A stretch of 64,000 nt of DNA from Rhodanobacter sp. (GTDB taxonomy: Bacteria; Pseudomonadota; Gammaproteobacteria; Xanthomonadales; Rhodanobacteraceae), in assembly GCA_024711345.1 (NCBI GenBank), contig JANJTA010000005.1, forward strand, positions 90,700 through 154,699, in the 5' to 3' direction. A model generated the notes under the pieces. It was given only the letters and a program-made list of their open reading frames with translations, was not told the origin of the DNA and did no database searches. Position 1 is the stretch's first letter. The number at the start of each line of letters is the position of its first letter. Positions 53,128 to 63,656 of the stretch are shown in pieces. A program made the position numbers and the translations under genes.

Positions 53128-53170
53128 ACGAAGAGGCCGGCGCATCGTCGCGATCCGCCGGCCTCTTCGT
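53128..53170. terminator. Bidirectional terminator between the Bax-inhibitor and tkt genes
   Basis: ACGAAGAGGCCGGCG (53128-53142) and CGCCGGCCTCTTCGT (53156-53170) form a perfect 15-bp stem with a 13-base loop between two convergent genes. T runs are weak on both sides, but the position fits a two-way stop. Confidence 0.75.
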
Positions 53171-53180
53171 GTCCGCAGGC

Positions 53181-55229
53181 TTATCGGCCCAGCAGCGCCT
53201 TCGCCCGCTTCACCACGTTGTCCACCGTGAAGCCGAATTCGCGCAGCAGCGTCTCGGCCGGCGCGGAGGCACCGAAGTGGTCGATGCCGAGCACGTCTCC
53301 GCGTGGACCGACGTAGCGGTCCCAGCCCTGCGGTGAACCCAGTTCCACCGCCAGCCGCGCGCCGACACCCGGCGGCAGCACCTGCTCGCGATAGGGCTGC
53401 GGCTGCGCCTCGAACAGCTCCCAGCTCGGCATCGACACGCAGCGCACGGCGATGCCGTCGGCCTGCAGCTGGTCGGCGGCCTGGACGATCAGGCCGACCT
53501 CGGAGCCGCTGGCGATCAGGATCAGGGATGGCTTGCCGTCCGGCGCGTCGCGCAGCACGTAGGCGCCGCGGCGCAGGCCGTCGGCGGCGGCATGGCGCGT
53601 GCGGTCCAGCGTGGGCACGTTCTGCCGGGTCAGCGCCAGCAGCACCGGCCGTCGCTTGGTTTCCAGCGCCACCTTCCAGGCCACCGCGGTCTCGTTGGCG
53701 TCGGCGGGTCGGATCAGGGTGAGATTGGGGATCGCGCGCAGGCTGGCCAGCTGCTCCACCGGCTGATGGGTCGGACCGTCCTCGCCCAGCGCCACGCTGT
53801 CGTGGGTGAACACGTGCACCACGTGCAGGCCCATCAGCGCGGCCAGACGGATCGCCGGGCGCATGTAGTCGGAGAAGATCAGGAAGGTGGCGCCGTACGG
53901 GATGAAGCCGCCGTGCGCGGCGAGTCCGTTGGCGATCGCGCCCATCGCATGCTCGCGCACGCCGAAGTGCAGGTTGCGCCCGGCATGGCTCCAGCCGCCG
54001 CCGTCGGAGCCCTGCGCGTCCCCGCCCGGCGCCAGCGGCGGATTGAAGTCGCCCAGCTCCTTCAGCGCGGTGTGGGTGGACGGATCGAGGTCGGCCGAGC
54101 CACCGCACAGCGCCGGCAGCTTTGGCGCGATCGCGTTCATCACCTTGCCGCCGGCGACGCGGGTGGCCAGGCCCTTGGCGTCGGCGGGGAACACCGGGAT
54201 CTCGGCGTCCCAGCCGACCGGCAGCGCGCCGTCCAGGCGGCCCTGCAGCTCGCGCGCCAGCTCCGGGAAGGCGTGGGTATAGCCGTCCATACGGCTGTTC
54301 CAGGCGCGTTCGGCCTCCGCGCCGCGGTCCAGCGCCGTGCGCAGGTGCTTGAGCGCCGGCGCCGGCAACAGGAAGTCCGGCGTCACCGGCCAGCCCAGTT
54401 TTTCCTTGGTTTTCCTGACGTCCTCGACGCCCAGCGGCGAGCCGTGCGCCTTGAACGTGTCCTGCTCGGGCGAGCCGTAGCCGAGGTGCGTGCGCACCAG
54501 GATCAGCGAGGGCCGCGCGGTGTCGGCGCGGGCGGCCTCGAGCGCGGCGTCGATCGCTGCCAGGTCGTTGCCGTCGGCCACGTGGATGACTTGCCAGCCG
54601 TACGCCTCGAAGCGCTTGCCGCGATCCTCGGAGAAGGTGATGTCGGTGCCGGCGGCGAGGGTGACGTAGTTGTCGTCGTACAGGCAGACCAGCTTGCCGA
54701 GCTGCAGGTGCCCGGCCAGCGAGGCGGCCTCGCTGGCCACGCCTTCCATCAGGTCGCCGTCGCTGACGATGGCCCAGGTGCGGTGGTCGATCACCGTGTG
54801 GCCGTCGCGGTTGTAGCGCGCGGCCAGCTGCGCCTCGGCGATCGCCATGCCCACCGCGTTGGCCAGGCCCTGGCCGAGCGGGCCGGTGGTGACCTCGACG
54901 CCCGGCGTGTGGCCGTATTCGGGGTGCCCCGGCGTCTTGCTGCCCCATTGGCGGAACTGCTGGAGATCGTCCAGCGCGAGGTCGTAGCCGGTGGCGAACA
55001 GCAGGCTGTACAGCAGCGCCGAACCGTGCCCGGCGGAGAGCACGAAGCGGTCGCGGTCGGGCCAGTGCGGATTGGCCGGGTTGTGCTTGAGCTGATGCGT
55101 CCACAGCGCATACGCCATCGGCGCGGCGCCCAGCGGCAGGCCGGGGTGGCCGCTGTTGGCCTTCTGCACCATGTCCACCGACAGGAAACGCAGCAGGTCG
55201 ATGCATTGCTGGTCGAGGGTGTGGGTCAT
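53181..55229 (-). CDS. tkt: Transketolase
   Basis: Transketolase moves two-carbon ketol units in the pentose phosphate pathway using thiamine diphosphate. The 682-residue protein has the N-terminal [21 protein letters not shown], the ThDP motif [18 protein letters not shown] ending YDDN, and the pyrimidine-domain segment with [19 protein letters not shown]. It is the last gene of the zwf operon, 48 bp after pgm. Confidence 0.97.
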   Translation of the reverse strand: MTHTLDQQCIDLLRFLSVDMVQKANSGHPGLPLGAAPMAYALWTHQLKHNPANPHWPDRDRFVLSAGHGSALLYSLLFATGYDLALDDLQQFRQWGSKTPGHPEYGHTPGVEVTTGPLGQGLANAVGMAIAEAQLAARYNRDGHTVIDHRTWAIVSDGDLMEGVASEAASLAGHLQLGKLVCLYDDNYVTLAAGTDITFSEDRGKRFEAYGWQVIHVADGNDLAAIDAALEAARADTARPSLILVRTHLGYGSPEQDTFKAHGSPLGVEDVRKTKEKLGWPVTPDFLLPAPALKHLRTALDRGAEAERAWNSRMDGYTHAFPELARELQGRLDGALPVGWDAEIPVFPADAKGLATRVAGGKVMNAIAPKLPALCGGSADLDPSTHTALKELGDFNPPLAPGGDAQGSDGGGWSHAGRNLHFGVREHAMGAIANGLAAHGGFIPYGATFLIFSDYMRPAIRLAALMGLHVVHVFTHDSVALGEDGPTHQPVEQLASLRAIPNLTLIRPADANETAVAWKVALETKRRPVLLALTRQNVPTLDRTRHAAADGLRRGAYVLRDAPDGKPSLILIASGSEVGLIVQAADQLQADGIAVRCVSMPSWELFEAQPQPYREQVLPPGVGARLAVELGSPQGWDRYVGPRGDVLGIDHFGASAPAETLLREFGFTVDNVVKRAKALLGR

Positions 55230-55255
55230 GGTGATACCTCCGGTGGAATGTGTCT

Positions 55256-55276
55256 GGTAGGAGCCCGCTGGCGATG
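55256..55276. repeat. Family A half copy between pgm and tkt
   Basis: GGTAGGAGCCCGCTGGCGAT is one shortened arm of family A. It abuts the pgm stop and lies in the 48-bp gap to tkt. Confidence 0.65.
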
Positions 55277-55277
55277 G

Positions 55278-56924
55278 TCAGGCCAGTGCGGCGTCGACGA
55301 TGCCCTGGGCCTCCTTCAGCAGCGCCTGCAGGTGCTCTTCGCTCTTGAAGCTTTCGGCGTAGACCTTGTAGATCGCCTCGGTACCGGACGGCCGGGCGGC
55401 GAACCAGCCGTTGGCGGCGATCGCCTTGATCCCGCCGATCGCGGCGCCGTTGCCGGGCGCCTTGTCGAGCACCTGCTCGATCTTCTCGCCGGCCAGGGTG
55501 TCGCCTTTCAGCTGCCCGGGCGCCAGCTTCGCCAGCTTCGCCTTCTGCGCCGGTGTGGCGGCGGCATCGACGCGGCTGGTGTACGGCCGGCCCAGTTCGC
55601 CGGTCAGGCGCGCGTACAGCTCGCCCGGGTCGCGGCCTTCGCGTGCGGTCATCTCCGCCGCCAGCAACGCCGGCACCAGGCCGTCCTTGTCGGTGGCCCA
55701 CGCGTTGCCGTCGCGGCGCAGCAGCGAGGCGCCGGCGCTTTCCTCGCAGCCGAAGCCGAGCGAGCCGTCGAACAGGCCCGGCGCGAACCATTTGAACCCG
55801 ACCGGCACCTCGTACAGCTTTCGACCCAGCCGCCTGGCCACGCGGTCGATCAGTGCGGTGCTGACCACGGTCTTGCCCACCGCCGCGTGCGCGCCCCACT
55901 GCGGGCGGTGGCGGAACAGGTAGTCGACCAGCACCGACAGGTAGTGGTTGGCTTCCAGCAGTCCGCTGGAGCGCGTGACGATGCCGTGGCGGTCGTGGTC
56001 GGTGTCGCAGGCGAAGGCGACGTCGTAGCGATCCTTCAGGCCGATCAGCCGCTGCATGGCGTACTTCGACGACGGATCCATGCGGATCTTGCCGTCCCAG
56101 TCCACGCTCATGAAGGCGAATTGCGGGTCGACCGTCTCGCTGACCACGGTGAGGTCCAGCTTGTAGCGATCGGCGATCGGCGCCCAGTAATGCACGCCCG
56201 CGCCGCCCAGCGGGTCGACGCCCAGGTGCACGCCGGCGCCGCGGATGACGTCGAAGTCGACGATGTTGGCGAGGTCGGCGACGTAGCTGTCGAGGTAGTC
56301 GTGCTCGTGCGTGGTGGCTGCCTTGCGCGCCTGCGTGTACGGCATCCGCCGCACACCCTTGAGGCCGCTTTCCAGCAGCGCGTTGGCGCGGTTCTCCACC
56401 CACCTGGTGATGTCGCTGTCGGCCGGACCGCCGTTGCTGGGGTTGTACTTGAAGCCGCCGTTGTCCGGCGGATTGTGCGACGGCGTGATCACGATGCCGT
56501 CGGCGAGGCCCGAGCTGCGGCCACGGTTGTAGACCAGGATCGCGTGCGACACCGCCGGCGTCGGCGTGTATTCGCCACCGCTGGAGATCATCGTCTGCAC
56601 GCCGTTGGCGGCCAACACTTCCAGCGCATTCTCGAACGCCGGCTGCGACAGCGCGTGAGTGTCGGCGCCGATGAACAGCGGGCCGTCGATGCCCTTGCCC
56701 TGGCGGTACTCGCAGATCGCCTGGCTGATCGCCAGGATGTGCGCCTCGTTGAAGCTGCGTTCGAACGAACTGCCGCGATGGCCGGAGGTGCCGAAGGCCA
56801 CCCGCTGCGCCGGCACCGCAGGGTCGGGTTGCAGGTCCGCGTACGCGGCCAGCAGCCGCGGAATGTCCACCAGGATCGAGGACGGGGCCGGCTGGCCGGC
56901 GAGGGGACTGATGTGTTGACTCAT
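55278..56924 (-). CDS. pgm: Phosphoglucomutase (alpha-D-glucose specific)
   Basis: Pgm interconverts glucose-1- and glucose-6-phosphate. The 548-residue protein has [17 protein letters not shown], the phosphoserine loop [16 protein letters not shown], the metal loop [11 protein letters not shown], the substrate loop [11 protein letters not shown] and the phosphate-binding [14 protein letters not shown] chose the ATG at 56924. Confidence 0.97.
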   Translation of the reverse strand: MSQHISPLAGQPAPSSILVDIPRLLAAYADLQPDPAVPAQRVAFGTSGHRGSSFERSFNEAHILAISQAICEYRQGKGIDGPLFIGADTHALSQPAFENALEVLAANGVQTMISSGGEYTPTPAVSHAILVYNRGRSSGLADGIVITPSHNPPDNGGFKYNPSNGGPADSDITRWVENRANALLESGLKGVRRMPYTQARKAATTHEHDYLDSYVADLANIVDFDVIRGAGVHLGVDPLGGAGVHYWAPIADRYKLDLTVVSETVDPQFAFMSVDWDGKIRMDPSSKYAMQRLIGLKDRYDVAFACDTDHDRHGIVTRSSGLLEANHYLSVLVDYLFRHRPQWGAHAAVGKTVVSTALIDRVARRLGRKLYEVPVGFKWFAPGLFDGSLGFGCEESAGASLLRRDGNAWATDKDGLVPALLAAEMTAREGRDPGELYARLTGELGRPYTSRVDAAATPAQKAKLAKLAPGQLKGDTLAGEKIEQVLDKAPGNGAAIGGIKAIAANGWFAARPSGTEAIYKVYAESFKSEEHLQALLKEAQGIVDAALA

Positions 56925-56976
56925 GGATCTCTCAAGTGACTGTTGGCTTGCTCCTCCCCCTGCTCGCAAGGAGAGT

Positions 56977-58611
56977 TCAGGCGGTGTCGCGCAGCGCGCG
57001 GTAGCGGCGGATCAGCGCGTTGGTGGAGCTGTCGTGGGCGAGCGACGGCTCGTCCTTCGCGGTCAGCTCGGCGATGGTGGTCTTGGCCAGCTGCTTGCCC
57101 AATTCCACACCCCACTGGTCGAACGAGTCGATGTCCCAGATCACGCCCTGCACGAACACGCTGTGCTCGTACAGCGCGATCAGGCTGCCGAGCACGTGCG
57201 GCGTCAGCCGCTGCGCGAGGATCGTGCTGCTGGGGCGGTTGCCGGGGAAGGTGCGGTGCGGCGCCAGCGCGGCGTCGGTGCCGGCGGCGCGCACTTCCTC
57301 GACCGTCTTGCCGAAGGCCAGCGCCTCGCCCTGCGCGATCAGGTTCGCCAGCAGCAGGTCGTGTTGCTGATCGAGCGGGTTGAGGCTCTGGCCGAAGCCG
57401 ATGAAGTCGCACGGCACCAGCCGCGTGCCCTGGTGCAGCAGCTGGTAGAACGAGTGCTGGCCGTTGGTGCCCGGCTCGCCCCAGTAGATCGGCCCGGTGG
57501 CGTAGTCCACGGCGGCGCCGTCCAGGGTGACGCGCTTGCCGTTGCTCTCCATGGTCAGCTGCTGCAGGTAGGCGGGGAAGCGCTTCAGGTACTGCTCGTA
57601 CGGCAGCACCGCGACGCTGGCGGCGCCGAGGAAGTTGTTGTTCCACACTGCCAGCAGGGCCATCAGCACCGGCAGGTTGCGCTCGAACGGCGCATGGCGG
57701 AAATGCTCGTCCATCGCATGGAAGCCGGCCAGCATCGAGCGGAAATGCTCCGCGCCGATCGCCAGCATGGTGGACAGGCCGATCGCCGAATCCATCGAGT
57801 AGCGCCCGCCGACCCAGTCCCAGAAGCCGAACATGTTGGCGGTGTCGATGCCGAACTTCGCCACCTCGGCGGCGTTGGTGGAGACCGCCACGAAGTGCTT
57901 CGCCACCGCCGCCTCGTCGCCCAGTGCTTCGACGCACCAGGCACGCGCGGCGCGCGCGTTGGCCAGCGTCTCCAGCGTGGTGAAGGTCTTCGAGCAGACG
58001 ATGAACAGCGTCTCGGCCGCGTCCAGCTCGCGCACCGCCTCGGCGAAGTCGGTGCCGTCCACGTTGGAGACGAAGTGGAAGGTCATCTCGCGCCGGCTGT
58101 AGGCGCGCAGTGCCTCGTACGCCATCACCGGGCCGAGGTCGGAGCCGCCGATGCCGATCGAGACCACGTGGCGGATGCGCCTGCCGTCATGGCCCAGCCA
58201 CGCGCCGCTGTGCACCCGCTCGGTGAACGCCGCCATGCGCTCGAGCACCGCCTGCACGTCCGCCACCACGTCGTGGCCGTCCAGCAGGATCTTCTCCGCC
58301 GCCGGCGCGCGCAGCGCCACGTGCAGCACGGCGCGCTGCTCGGTGGTGTTGATGCGCTCGCCGCGGAACATCGCCTCGATCCGTTGCGGCAGGCCGCGCG
58401 CCGTCGCCAGTTCGCGCAGCAGGCGCAGCGCGTCGTCGTCCACGCGCTGCTTGGAGTAGTCGAGGTACAGGCCGACCTCCTCCAGCGCGAAGCGCTCGCC
58501 GCGCCGCGGGTCGGCGGCGAACCACTCGCGCAGGTGGCGCTGGCCGATCGCGTCGGCATGCCGTTGCAACGCCTGCCACTGGGGCAGGCGGGTCAGTCGC
58601 GGTTCGCTCAT
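56977..58611 (-). CDS. pgi: Glucose-6-phosphate isomerase
   Basis: Pgi interconverts glucose-6- and fructose-6-phosphate. The 544-residue protein has [46 protein letters not shown] and the C-terminal signature segment [19 protein letters not shown]. The ATG overlaps the stop of tal by four bases (ATGA). Confidence 0.98.
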   Translation of the reverse strand: MSEPRLTRLPQWQALQRHADAIGQRHLREWFAADPRRGERFALEEVGLYLDYSKQRVDDDALRLLRELATARGLPQRIEAMFRGERINTTEQRAVLHVALRAPAAEKILLDGHDVVADVQAVLERMAAFTERVHSGAWLGHDGRRIRHVVSIGIGGSDLGPVMAYEALRAYSRREMTFHFVSNVDGTDFAEAVRELDAAETLFIVCSKTFTTLETLANARAARAWCVEALGDEAAVAKHFVAVSTNAAEVAKFGIDTANMFGFWDWVGGRYSMDSAIGLSTMLAIGAEHFRSMLAGFHAMDEHFRHAPFERNLPVLMALLAVWNNNFLGAASVAVLPYEQYLKRFPAYLQQLTMESNGKRVTLDGAAVDYATGPIYWGEPGTNGQHSFYQLLHQGTRLVPCDFIGFGQSLNPLDQQHDLLLANLIAQGEALAFGKTVEEVRAAGTDAALAPHRTFPGNRPSSTILAQRLTPHVLGSLIALYEHSVFVQGVIWDIDSFDQWGVELGKQLAKTTIAELTAKDEPSLAHDSSTNALIRRYRALRDTA

Positions 58612-59702
58612 GGCAGCTCGGACTCCTTGTCCAGCGCGCTGGCCTTGTCGGCGATCCGCTGCAGCAGCTGCTGCCACGATTTCACGAACGCCTCGGCGCC
58701 GTCGCGCTGCAGTTTCTGCGCCAGCGCGTCGAGGTCCACGCCGGCGGCGGCGATCTGCGCCAGCACCGCGTCCGCGTCGCCGCCGTCGTCGGCCAGCACG
58801 CCGTGCAGCTGGCCATGATCGGCGAACGCGTGCAGCGTCTTGTCCGGCATCGTGTTGATGGTGTCCGGCGCGGCCAGCGCGCTGACGTACAGGGTGTCCG
58901 GCGCGGACGGATCCTTGGTGCCGGTGCTGGCCCACAGCAGGCGCTGCGGGCGGGCGCCGGCGGCGGCGAGTTTCTGCCAGCGCTTGGAGGCCAGCAGCGC
59001 GCGGTAGGCGCGGTAGGTCTGCTGGCCCACCGCGATGCCGAGCTTGTTGTGCAGCGCCTCCGGCAGCTGCTTGTTGGCGGCCACGTCCCAGCGACTGACG
59101 AACAGCGAGGCGACCGAGCCCACGCGCGGGTCCAGCCCGGCCTGCAGGCGCCGCTCGATGCCGCGCATGTACGCCTCGGCCACGGCCTGGTACTGCGCGC
59201 AGGAGAACAGCAGCGTCACGTTGATCGGGATGCCGAGGAAGATCGCCTCCTCGATCGCCGGCACGCCTTCCGGGGTGCCGGGAATCTTCACGAACAGGTT
59301 GTCGCGCCGACCCTGGTGGTGGATGTGCCGCGCCGCGGCGATCGAGCCGGCGGTGTCGGCGGCGAGCAGCGGCGAGACTTCCATCGAGACCCAGCCGTCC
59401 ATCTGGCCGCTGGCGTCGAACGCCGGGCGGAACAGGTCGGCGGCGCGGCGCAGGTCCTCCAGCGCCAGCTCGGTGAACAGCGTCTCGCCGGACAGCCCGG
59501 CCAGCGCCTTGGCATGGATGCTGGCGTCGTAGGCGTCGCCGCCGCCGATCGCCGCGTCGAAGATGCTCGGGTTGGAGGTGAGGCCGGTGATCGAGTCCTC
59601 GGCGATGTAGCGCGCCAGCGTGCCGTCGTCGAGCAAGGTGCGGGTGATGTTGTCCAGCCACAGGCTCTGGCCGAGGTCGTGCAATTGGCGGGTCGCTTTC
59701 AT
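58608..59702 (-). CDS. tal: Transaldolase (long form)
   Basis: Transaldolase moves three-carbon units between pentose-pathway sugars. The 364-residue protein has the long N-terminus [19 protein letters not shown] with [12 protein letters not shown], and the Schiff-base lysine K139 in [13 protein letters not shown]. This is the longer actinobacterial-type subfamily, not the 317-residue TalB type. It is translated with pgi. Confidence 0.95.
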   Translation of the reverse strand: MKATRQLHDLGQSLWLDNITRTLLDDGTLARYIAEDSITGLTSNPSIFDAAIGGGDAYDASIHAKALAGLSGETLFTELALEDLRRAADLFRPAFDASGQMDGWVSMEVSPLLAADTAGSIAAARHIHHQGRRDNLFVKIPGTPEGVPAIEEAIFLGIPINVTLLFSCAQYQAVAEAYMRGIERRLQAGLDPRVGSVASLFVSRWDVAANKQLPEALHNKLGIAVGQQTYRAYRALLASKRWQKLAAAGARPQRLLWASTGTKDPSAPDTLYVSALAAPDTINTMPDKTLHAFADHGQLHGVLADDGGDADAVLAQIAAAGVDLDALAQKLQRDGAEAFVKSWQQLLQRIADKASALDKESELP

Positions 59703-59740
59703 GCTTGCTCCGTGTTTCCGATTCGATCAATACGATGATG

Positions 59741-60457
59741 TCAGTCTGCCGGCAGGTTGATCGCGGGCGAGTCCGGCAGGAAGTCTTCAAGCTTACGCCG
59801 GCGCAGATCGCCGATGCACGCGATGGTGAGGTCCGGTGCCGACTCGATGGTTGCGCCGGCGCTGGCGGCCGCGTAATGGCCCTGGCGCACGAACACCGTG
59901 GTCAGCTTGCGACCCAGGTGCTGCTTCATCGCGGCCAGCACCTGCGGCTTGTCGTCGACCATCACGTAGTGCGCGGCCGGGTAGCGCTGCTGCATCGCCA
60001 CCAGCATCTGCTGCTTGTGCACGTAGATCAGCACCTCGCCGCGCAGCGCGGCCCACAGCCCGGCGCGCTGCAGCTTGCGCGGCTGGAACACCACGTCGCC
60101 GTCGGACAGGATCGCGGTGGGGCCCAGCGTGCGCAGGTGCGCCACGGTTTCCAGCGCGTGCGGGTACAGCCGCTCGGCGAATGGATATTCCAGCAGGTAG
60201 GCCGACATCTGCAGCAGCGACGGGTCGTTGTCCAGCCCGGCGCGGAAGCGCTGCAGCGCGCCGAGGTAGTCGGCGATGCCGGATTCCCGGCGCAGCTCCT
60301 CGTAGATCGCCCAGTAGCGCGCGCGCTCGGCGGCGCCGAACGCCGCCTCCAGGGTGGCGCCGAGGTCGGCGCCGAAGCGGTCGTTGTCGAGCAGGGTGTT
60401 GTCCACGTCGAGCAGGAACACCACCGCGGCGGCTTCGGATGCCCGGGTGTTCAACAT
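59741..60457 (-). CDS. HAD-superfamily hydrolase
   Basis: The 238-residue protein has the HAD motif [11 protein letters not shown] (D17/D19), ILSDGD as motif II and VDDKP as motif IV, the fold of a phosphatase acting on small phosphates. The substrate is unknown. Its ATG lies inside the end of zwf, a 7-bp overlap, so it is translated with zwf. Position in the pentose operon suggests a sugar phosphate, by inference. Confidence 0.88.
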   Translation of the reverse strand: MLNTRASEAAAVVFLLDVDNTLLDNDRFGADLGATLEAAFGAAERARYWAIYEELRRESGIADYLGALQRFRAGLDNDPSLLQMSAYLLEYPFAERLYPHALETVAHLRTLGPTAILSDGDVVFQPRKLQRAGLWAALRGEVLIYVHKQQMLVAMQQRYPAAHYVMVDDKPQVLAAMKQHLGRKLTTVFVRQGHYAAASAGATIESAPDLTIACIGDLRRRKLEDFLPDSPAINLPAD

Positions 60458-61857
60458 GGCTGGCACTCCTCTGCCTGTGGATCGTGCCAGCCTTCGTCGC
60501 CGCGCACGATGCGCGCCGCGTCGGGCGGGCCCCAACTGCCCGGCTCGTAGACCTCCACCGCGCCCTCGTGGGCCAGCACGCGGTCCACCACCGCCCACGC
60601 CGCCTCCACGCATTCGTCGCTGGTGAACAGCGCGTTGTCGCCGCGGATCGCGTCGCCGAGCAGCCGCTCGTACGGCGATTTCTCCGGCGCCAGGTCGTGC
60701 CGCACGACCAGTTCCACCGGCTCGCCGCGCATCTCCTCGCCGGGCTGCTTGACCCGCATGCCCGCGGCGATGATCACCTGCGGGCCGAGCCGGAAGCGGA
60801 AGTAGTTCGACTGCGCCGCGCCGACCGCGTCGAACACCGACAGCGGCGGCGTCTTCATGTCCACCATCACCTGGGTGGTGGTCAGCGGCAGCTTCTTGCC
60901 GGCGCGGATGTAGAACGGCACGCCGGCCCAGCGCCAGGTGTCGATGTGCAGGCACAGTGCCACGAAGGTCTCCACGTTCGAATCGGCGGCCACGCCCCGC
61001 ACGTCGCGGTAGCCCCTGAACTGGCCGCGCACCACCTCGGCCGGCTCCAGCGGGCGCATCGCGCGGAACAGCCGCAGCTTCTCCGCGCGCAGCGCCTCGG
61101 GCTCGCTGCCGATCGGCGCGTCCATCGCCAGCAGCGAGGTCACCTGCAGCAGGTGGTTCTGCAGCACGTCGCGGATCGCGCCCACGCCCTCGTAGAACGC
61201 GCCGCGGCCGTCCACGCCGAACTGCTCGGCCATGGTGATCTGCACGCGGTCCACGTAGCGGTTGTTCCACACCGGCTCCAGCACGGTGTTGGCGAAGCGG
61301 AAGTACAGCAGGTTCTGCACCGGCTCCTTGCCCAGGTAATGGTCGATGCGGAAGATCGCCGACTCCGGGAACACCGCGTGCAGCGTGCGGTTGAGCGCCT
61401 GCGCCGAGGCCAGGTCGCGGCCGAACGGTTTCTCCACCACGATCCGCGCGCCGTCGGCGCAACCGGCCTGCTTGAGGTGCTTCGCCACCACGGCGAACAG
61501 CTTGGGCGGGATCGCCAGGTAGTGCAGCGGCCGCTGCGCCGCGCCCAGCGCCTGCTTCAGCCGCGCGAACGTGGCCGCGTCGTTGTAGTCGCCGTCGACA
61601 TACTGCAGCCGCGCCGCCAGCTGCGCGAAGGCGGCCTCGTCCACTTCGCCGCCCCGCTGCTTTGCCGCCTGCGCCAGGCTGTCGTGCGCGCGCTGGCGCA
61701 GCCGTTCGGTGGTCCAGCCCGAGTGCGCCACGCCGATGATCGGCAGGTCCAGCCCGTCGTGCAGCATCATCGCCTGCAATGCCGGAAAGATCTTCTTGTA
61801 GGCCAGGTCGCCGGTGGCGCCGAAAAAGACCAGGGCATCCGAGCGGGGTGTCGGCAT
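60451..61857 (-). CDS. zwf: Glucose-6-phosphate dehydrogenase
   Basis: Zwf oxidises glucose-6-phosphate to 6-phosphogluconolactone with NAD(P). The 468-residue protein has the nucleotide loop [23 protein letters not shown] and the active-site RIDHYLGKE at residues 170-178. I chose the ATG at 61857. It is the first gene of a run zwf-HAD-tal-pgi-pgm-tkt. Confidence 0.97.
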   Translation of the reverse strand: MPTPRSDALVFFGATGDLAYKKIFPALQAMMLHDGLDLPIIGVAHSGWTTERLRQRAHDSLAQAAKQRGGEVDEAAFAQLAARLQYVDGDYNDAATFARLKQALGAAQRPLHYLAIPPKLFAVVAKHLKQAGCADGARIVVEKPFGRDLASAQALNRTLHAVFPESAIFRIDHYLGKEPVQNLLYFRFANTVLEPVWNNRYVDRVQITMAEQFGVDGRGAFYEGVGAIRDVLQNHLLQVTSLLAMDAPIGSEPEALRAEKLRLFRAMRPLEPAEVVRGQFRGYRDVRGVAADSNVETFVALCLHIDTWRWAGVPFYIRAGKKLPLTTTQVMVDMKTPPLSVFDAVGAAQSNYFRFRLGPQVIIAAGMRVKQPGEEMRGEPVELVVRHDLAPEKSPYERLLGDAIRGDNALFTSDECVEAAWAVVDRVLAHEGAVEVYEPGSWGPPDAARIVRGDEGWHDPQAEECQPC

Positions 61858-62025
61858 GGCGGGGGTGTACTCCTTGGGAGCGGCGGCGCGGGGCCGGCGC
61901 GGGTCAGTCGGTGCGCCGCGGCGGCGCTGCATCGCGCGGCCGGACACCGGGTTCGCGTGGCAGCGTGCGCGGCAGCAGGTTAAGTCGATGCATAAGCCAG
62001 GCCTTGCCGGCGTGGCCGACGCCGC

Positions 62026-62619
62026 TCAGTCATTGGCCAGGTCGTCGGGAATCAGCGAGTAGACCAGCGCGCGCTCGGGCCGGCCGTGGAACAGCACGCG
62101 GTTGCGCGCCTCCACCTCGCGCAGCGCACCGAGCTTCTCGGCCACCCGCCGGCTGGCGGCGTTGTGCGGCAGCACCACGATCTCCAGCCGCGTCAGGCCG
62201 AGCACGTCGAAGCCCCACCGGGCGGCGGCGCGCGCGGCGCAGGTGGCCACGCCGCGATTCCTTGCGCCGTCGCACACCCAGTAGCCGAGATTGCCGACGC
62301 CGTGGGCGCGGTTGACGTGGTTCACGCCGGTGCCGCCGATCAGCGCGCCGCCCGCATCGAACACGCCCAGCGGAAACTCCGACCCGTCCGCCCAGCACGC
62401 AAGACTGTGCGCGACCCAGGCGGCCGCATCCGTCAGCGCATAGTTGTGGCGGCACCAGGGCAGCCAGTACGACAACGACTCCAGCGAGCTGCGCACCGCC
62501 CGGTACAGCGGCTCCGCGTCGCCCGACGCCAGTGGCCGCACGACGACGTCCCCTGCGCGCAGCAGGCAGCTCGTGGCGATCCGCCCGGCCACGCCCAGCC
62601 CTGTGTCGGGGCCGCTCAC
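62026..62619 (-). CDS. GNAT acetyltransferase, RimJ/RimL type
   Basis: The 197-residue protein has a RimJ/RimL-like GNAT fold: VVVRPLASGDAEPLYRAV, GTGVNHVNRAHGVGNLGYWV, the acetyl-CoA loop NRGVATCAARAAARWGFD and NAASRRVAEKLGALRE. The GTG start overlaps the stop of the cupin gene by four bases. Substrate unknown. Confidence 0.88.
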   Translation of the reverse strand: MSGPDTGLGVAGRIATSCLLRAGDVVVRPLASGDAEPLYRAVRSSLESLSYWLPWCRHNYALTDAAAWVAHSLACWADGSEFPLGVFDAGGALIGGTGVNHVNRAHGVGNLGYWVCDGARNRGVATCAARAAARWGFDVLGLTRLEIVVLPHNAASRRVAEKLGALREVEARNRVLFHGRPERALVYSLIPDDLAND

Positions 62620-63002
62620 CGGGCCGGTCCGGCAGCGTCGGCCTTGGCCGCCGGGTCCGCCGGTTGCCGCACGATGTCGATGGAGATTTCCACCGCCGGC
62701 AGCGTGCCGCGGTTCTCCAGCCAGTGGACGGTGTGCCTGTCCTCGGGCCAGCCCAGACCGGGGCCGTAGTCGGTGGCGACGCCGTCGCGATGATCGGTGA
62801 TCGTCCCTTGCAGGATGTAGACCAGGCCCGGCCGGTCCCGGTGGTCGTGCACGGGCCCGAACACCCCGCCCGGCGCGATGGTGACCTTGCGCATGCGCAG
62901 CTGGCGCCCGGCCATGCCCTCGATTTCCGCGCCCAGGTCCATGCTCGCCAGCAGCTGGACCGTGACGCCGCGCGTTTCAGGGGCCGTCGGTTGTTTGCTC
63001 AT
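62616..63002 (-). CDS. Cupin-domain protein
   Basis: The 128-residue protein is one cupin barrel with metal-type residues in PVHDHRDRPGLVYILQG and EDRHTVHWLENRG. It ends with an Ala-rich tail. Function unknown; translated with the downstream GNAT gene. Confidence 0.87.
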   Translation of the reverse strand: MSKQPTAPETRGVTVQLLASMDLGAEIEGMAGRQLRMRKVTIAPGGVFGPVHDHRDRPGLVYILQGTITDHRDGVATDYGPGLGWPEDRHTVHWLENRGTLPAVEISIDIVRQPADPAAKADAAGPAR

Positions 63003-63131
63003 GGGGTACCTCCGGTGCGTATCGTCGATCAGCGCGCTGCGGCGCGTGGTGCGTCCATGCAGTCTGCCACGGCCGGGACGAGGACCAGGGGCAGCGAAGC
63101 GTCGAGTGATCTGGCGCCGGCTTGGGCGCTG

Positions 63132-63656
63132 TCAGGCGTCCTGCGCGACGACCATGGCGCCCTCGTCAACGCCTGGCTCCTCGAACCCCGCGACGAAGCG
63201 CTCCAGCGTGGCCGGGTCGATGGCGAAGGCAGCGTTCGCGCTGCGCGTCTGATTCCGGATCCGCAGCCGCTTGCGCAGGACCTCCGCGCTTGCGCGAAGG
63301 TACAGCAACGTGACCCGCCCACCCGCCGCCTCCACGAATTGCCGGTACCGCCGCCGCTTCGCCAGGCTCCAGAAACTGTAGTCGAGGACACAGGCGGTAC
63401 GCTCCCGCACCAATGCTTCAAACATCCTGAAGTTGGCCTCCTCGGCCTCCTGCCTCAATCGTTCGTACTGCGACCCCGGGTAATCCACGTCGAAGCGCCC
63501 GAAGTGCGCCCAGATGTACTCATCGATGGACAGCCTCACGAAGCCCCTGGCTTCGAGGGCCTTGGCACATGTCGTTTTTCCGGAGCCGGCAAGGCCGCAC
63601 ATCATCACGACATGGCCCGGCGTCGGCTGCAGCTGGTCGATAGCGGGAAGATCCAT
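63132..63656 (-). CDS. P-loop kinase, zeta-toxin or chloramphenicol-phosphotransferase like
   Basis: The 174-residue protein has Walker A GLAGSGKTT at residues 21-29 and a lid-type segment with SFWSLAKRRRYRQ and LRKRLRIRNQTRS. It is likely an ATP-dependent small-molecule or nucleotide kinase. Its ATG overlaps the stop of the IS3 remnant (TGATG), so the native upstream region may have been replaced by the insertion. A toxin role is possible but no antitoxin gene is adjacent. Confidence 0.82.
   Translation of the reverse strand: MDLPAIDQLQPTPGHVVMMCGLAGSGKTTCAKALEARGFVRLSIDEYIWAHFGRFDVDYPGSQYERLRQEAEEANFRMFEALVRERTACVLDYSFWSLAKRRRYRQFVEAAGGRVTLLYLRASAEVLRKRLRIRNQTRSANAAFAIDPATLERFVAGFEEPGVDEGAMVVAQDA

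Noticed and set aside
53592..56939. An 1115-codon plus-strand frame opposite tkt and pgm
   Set aside because: Shadow of two strong minus-strand genes; no domain pattern.
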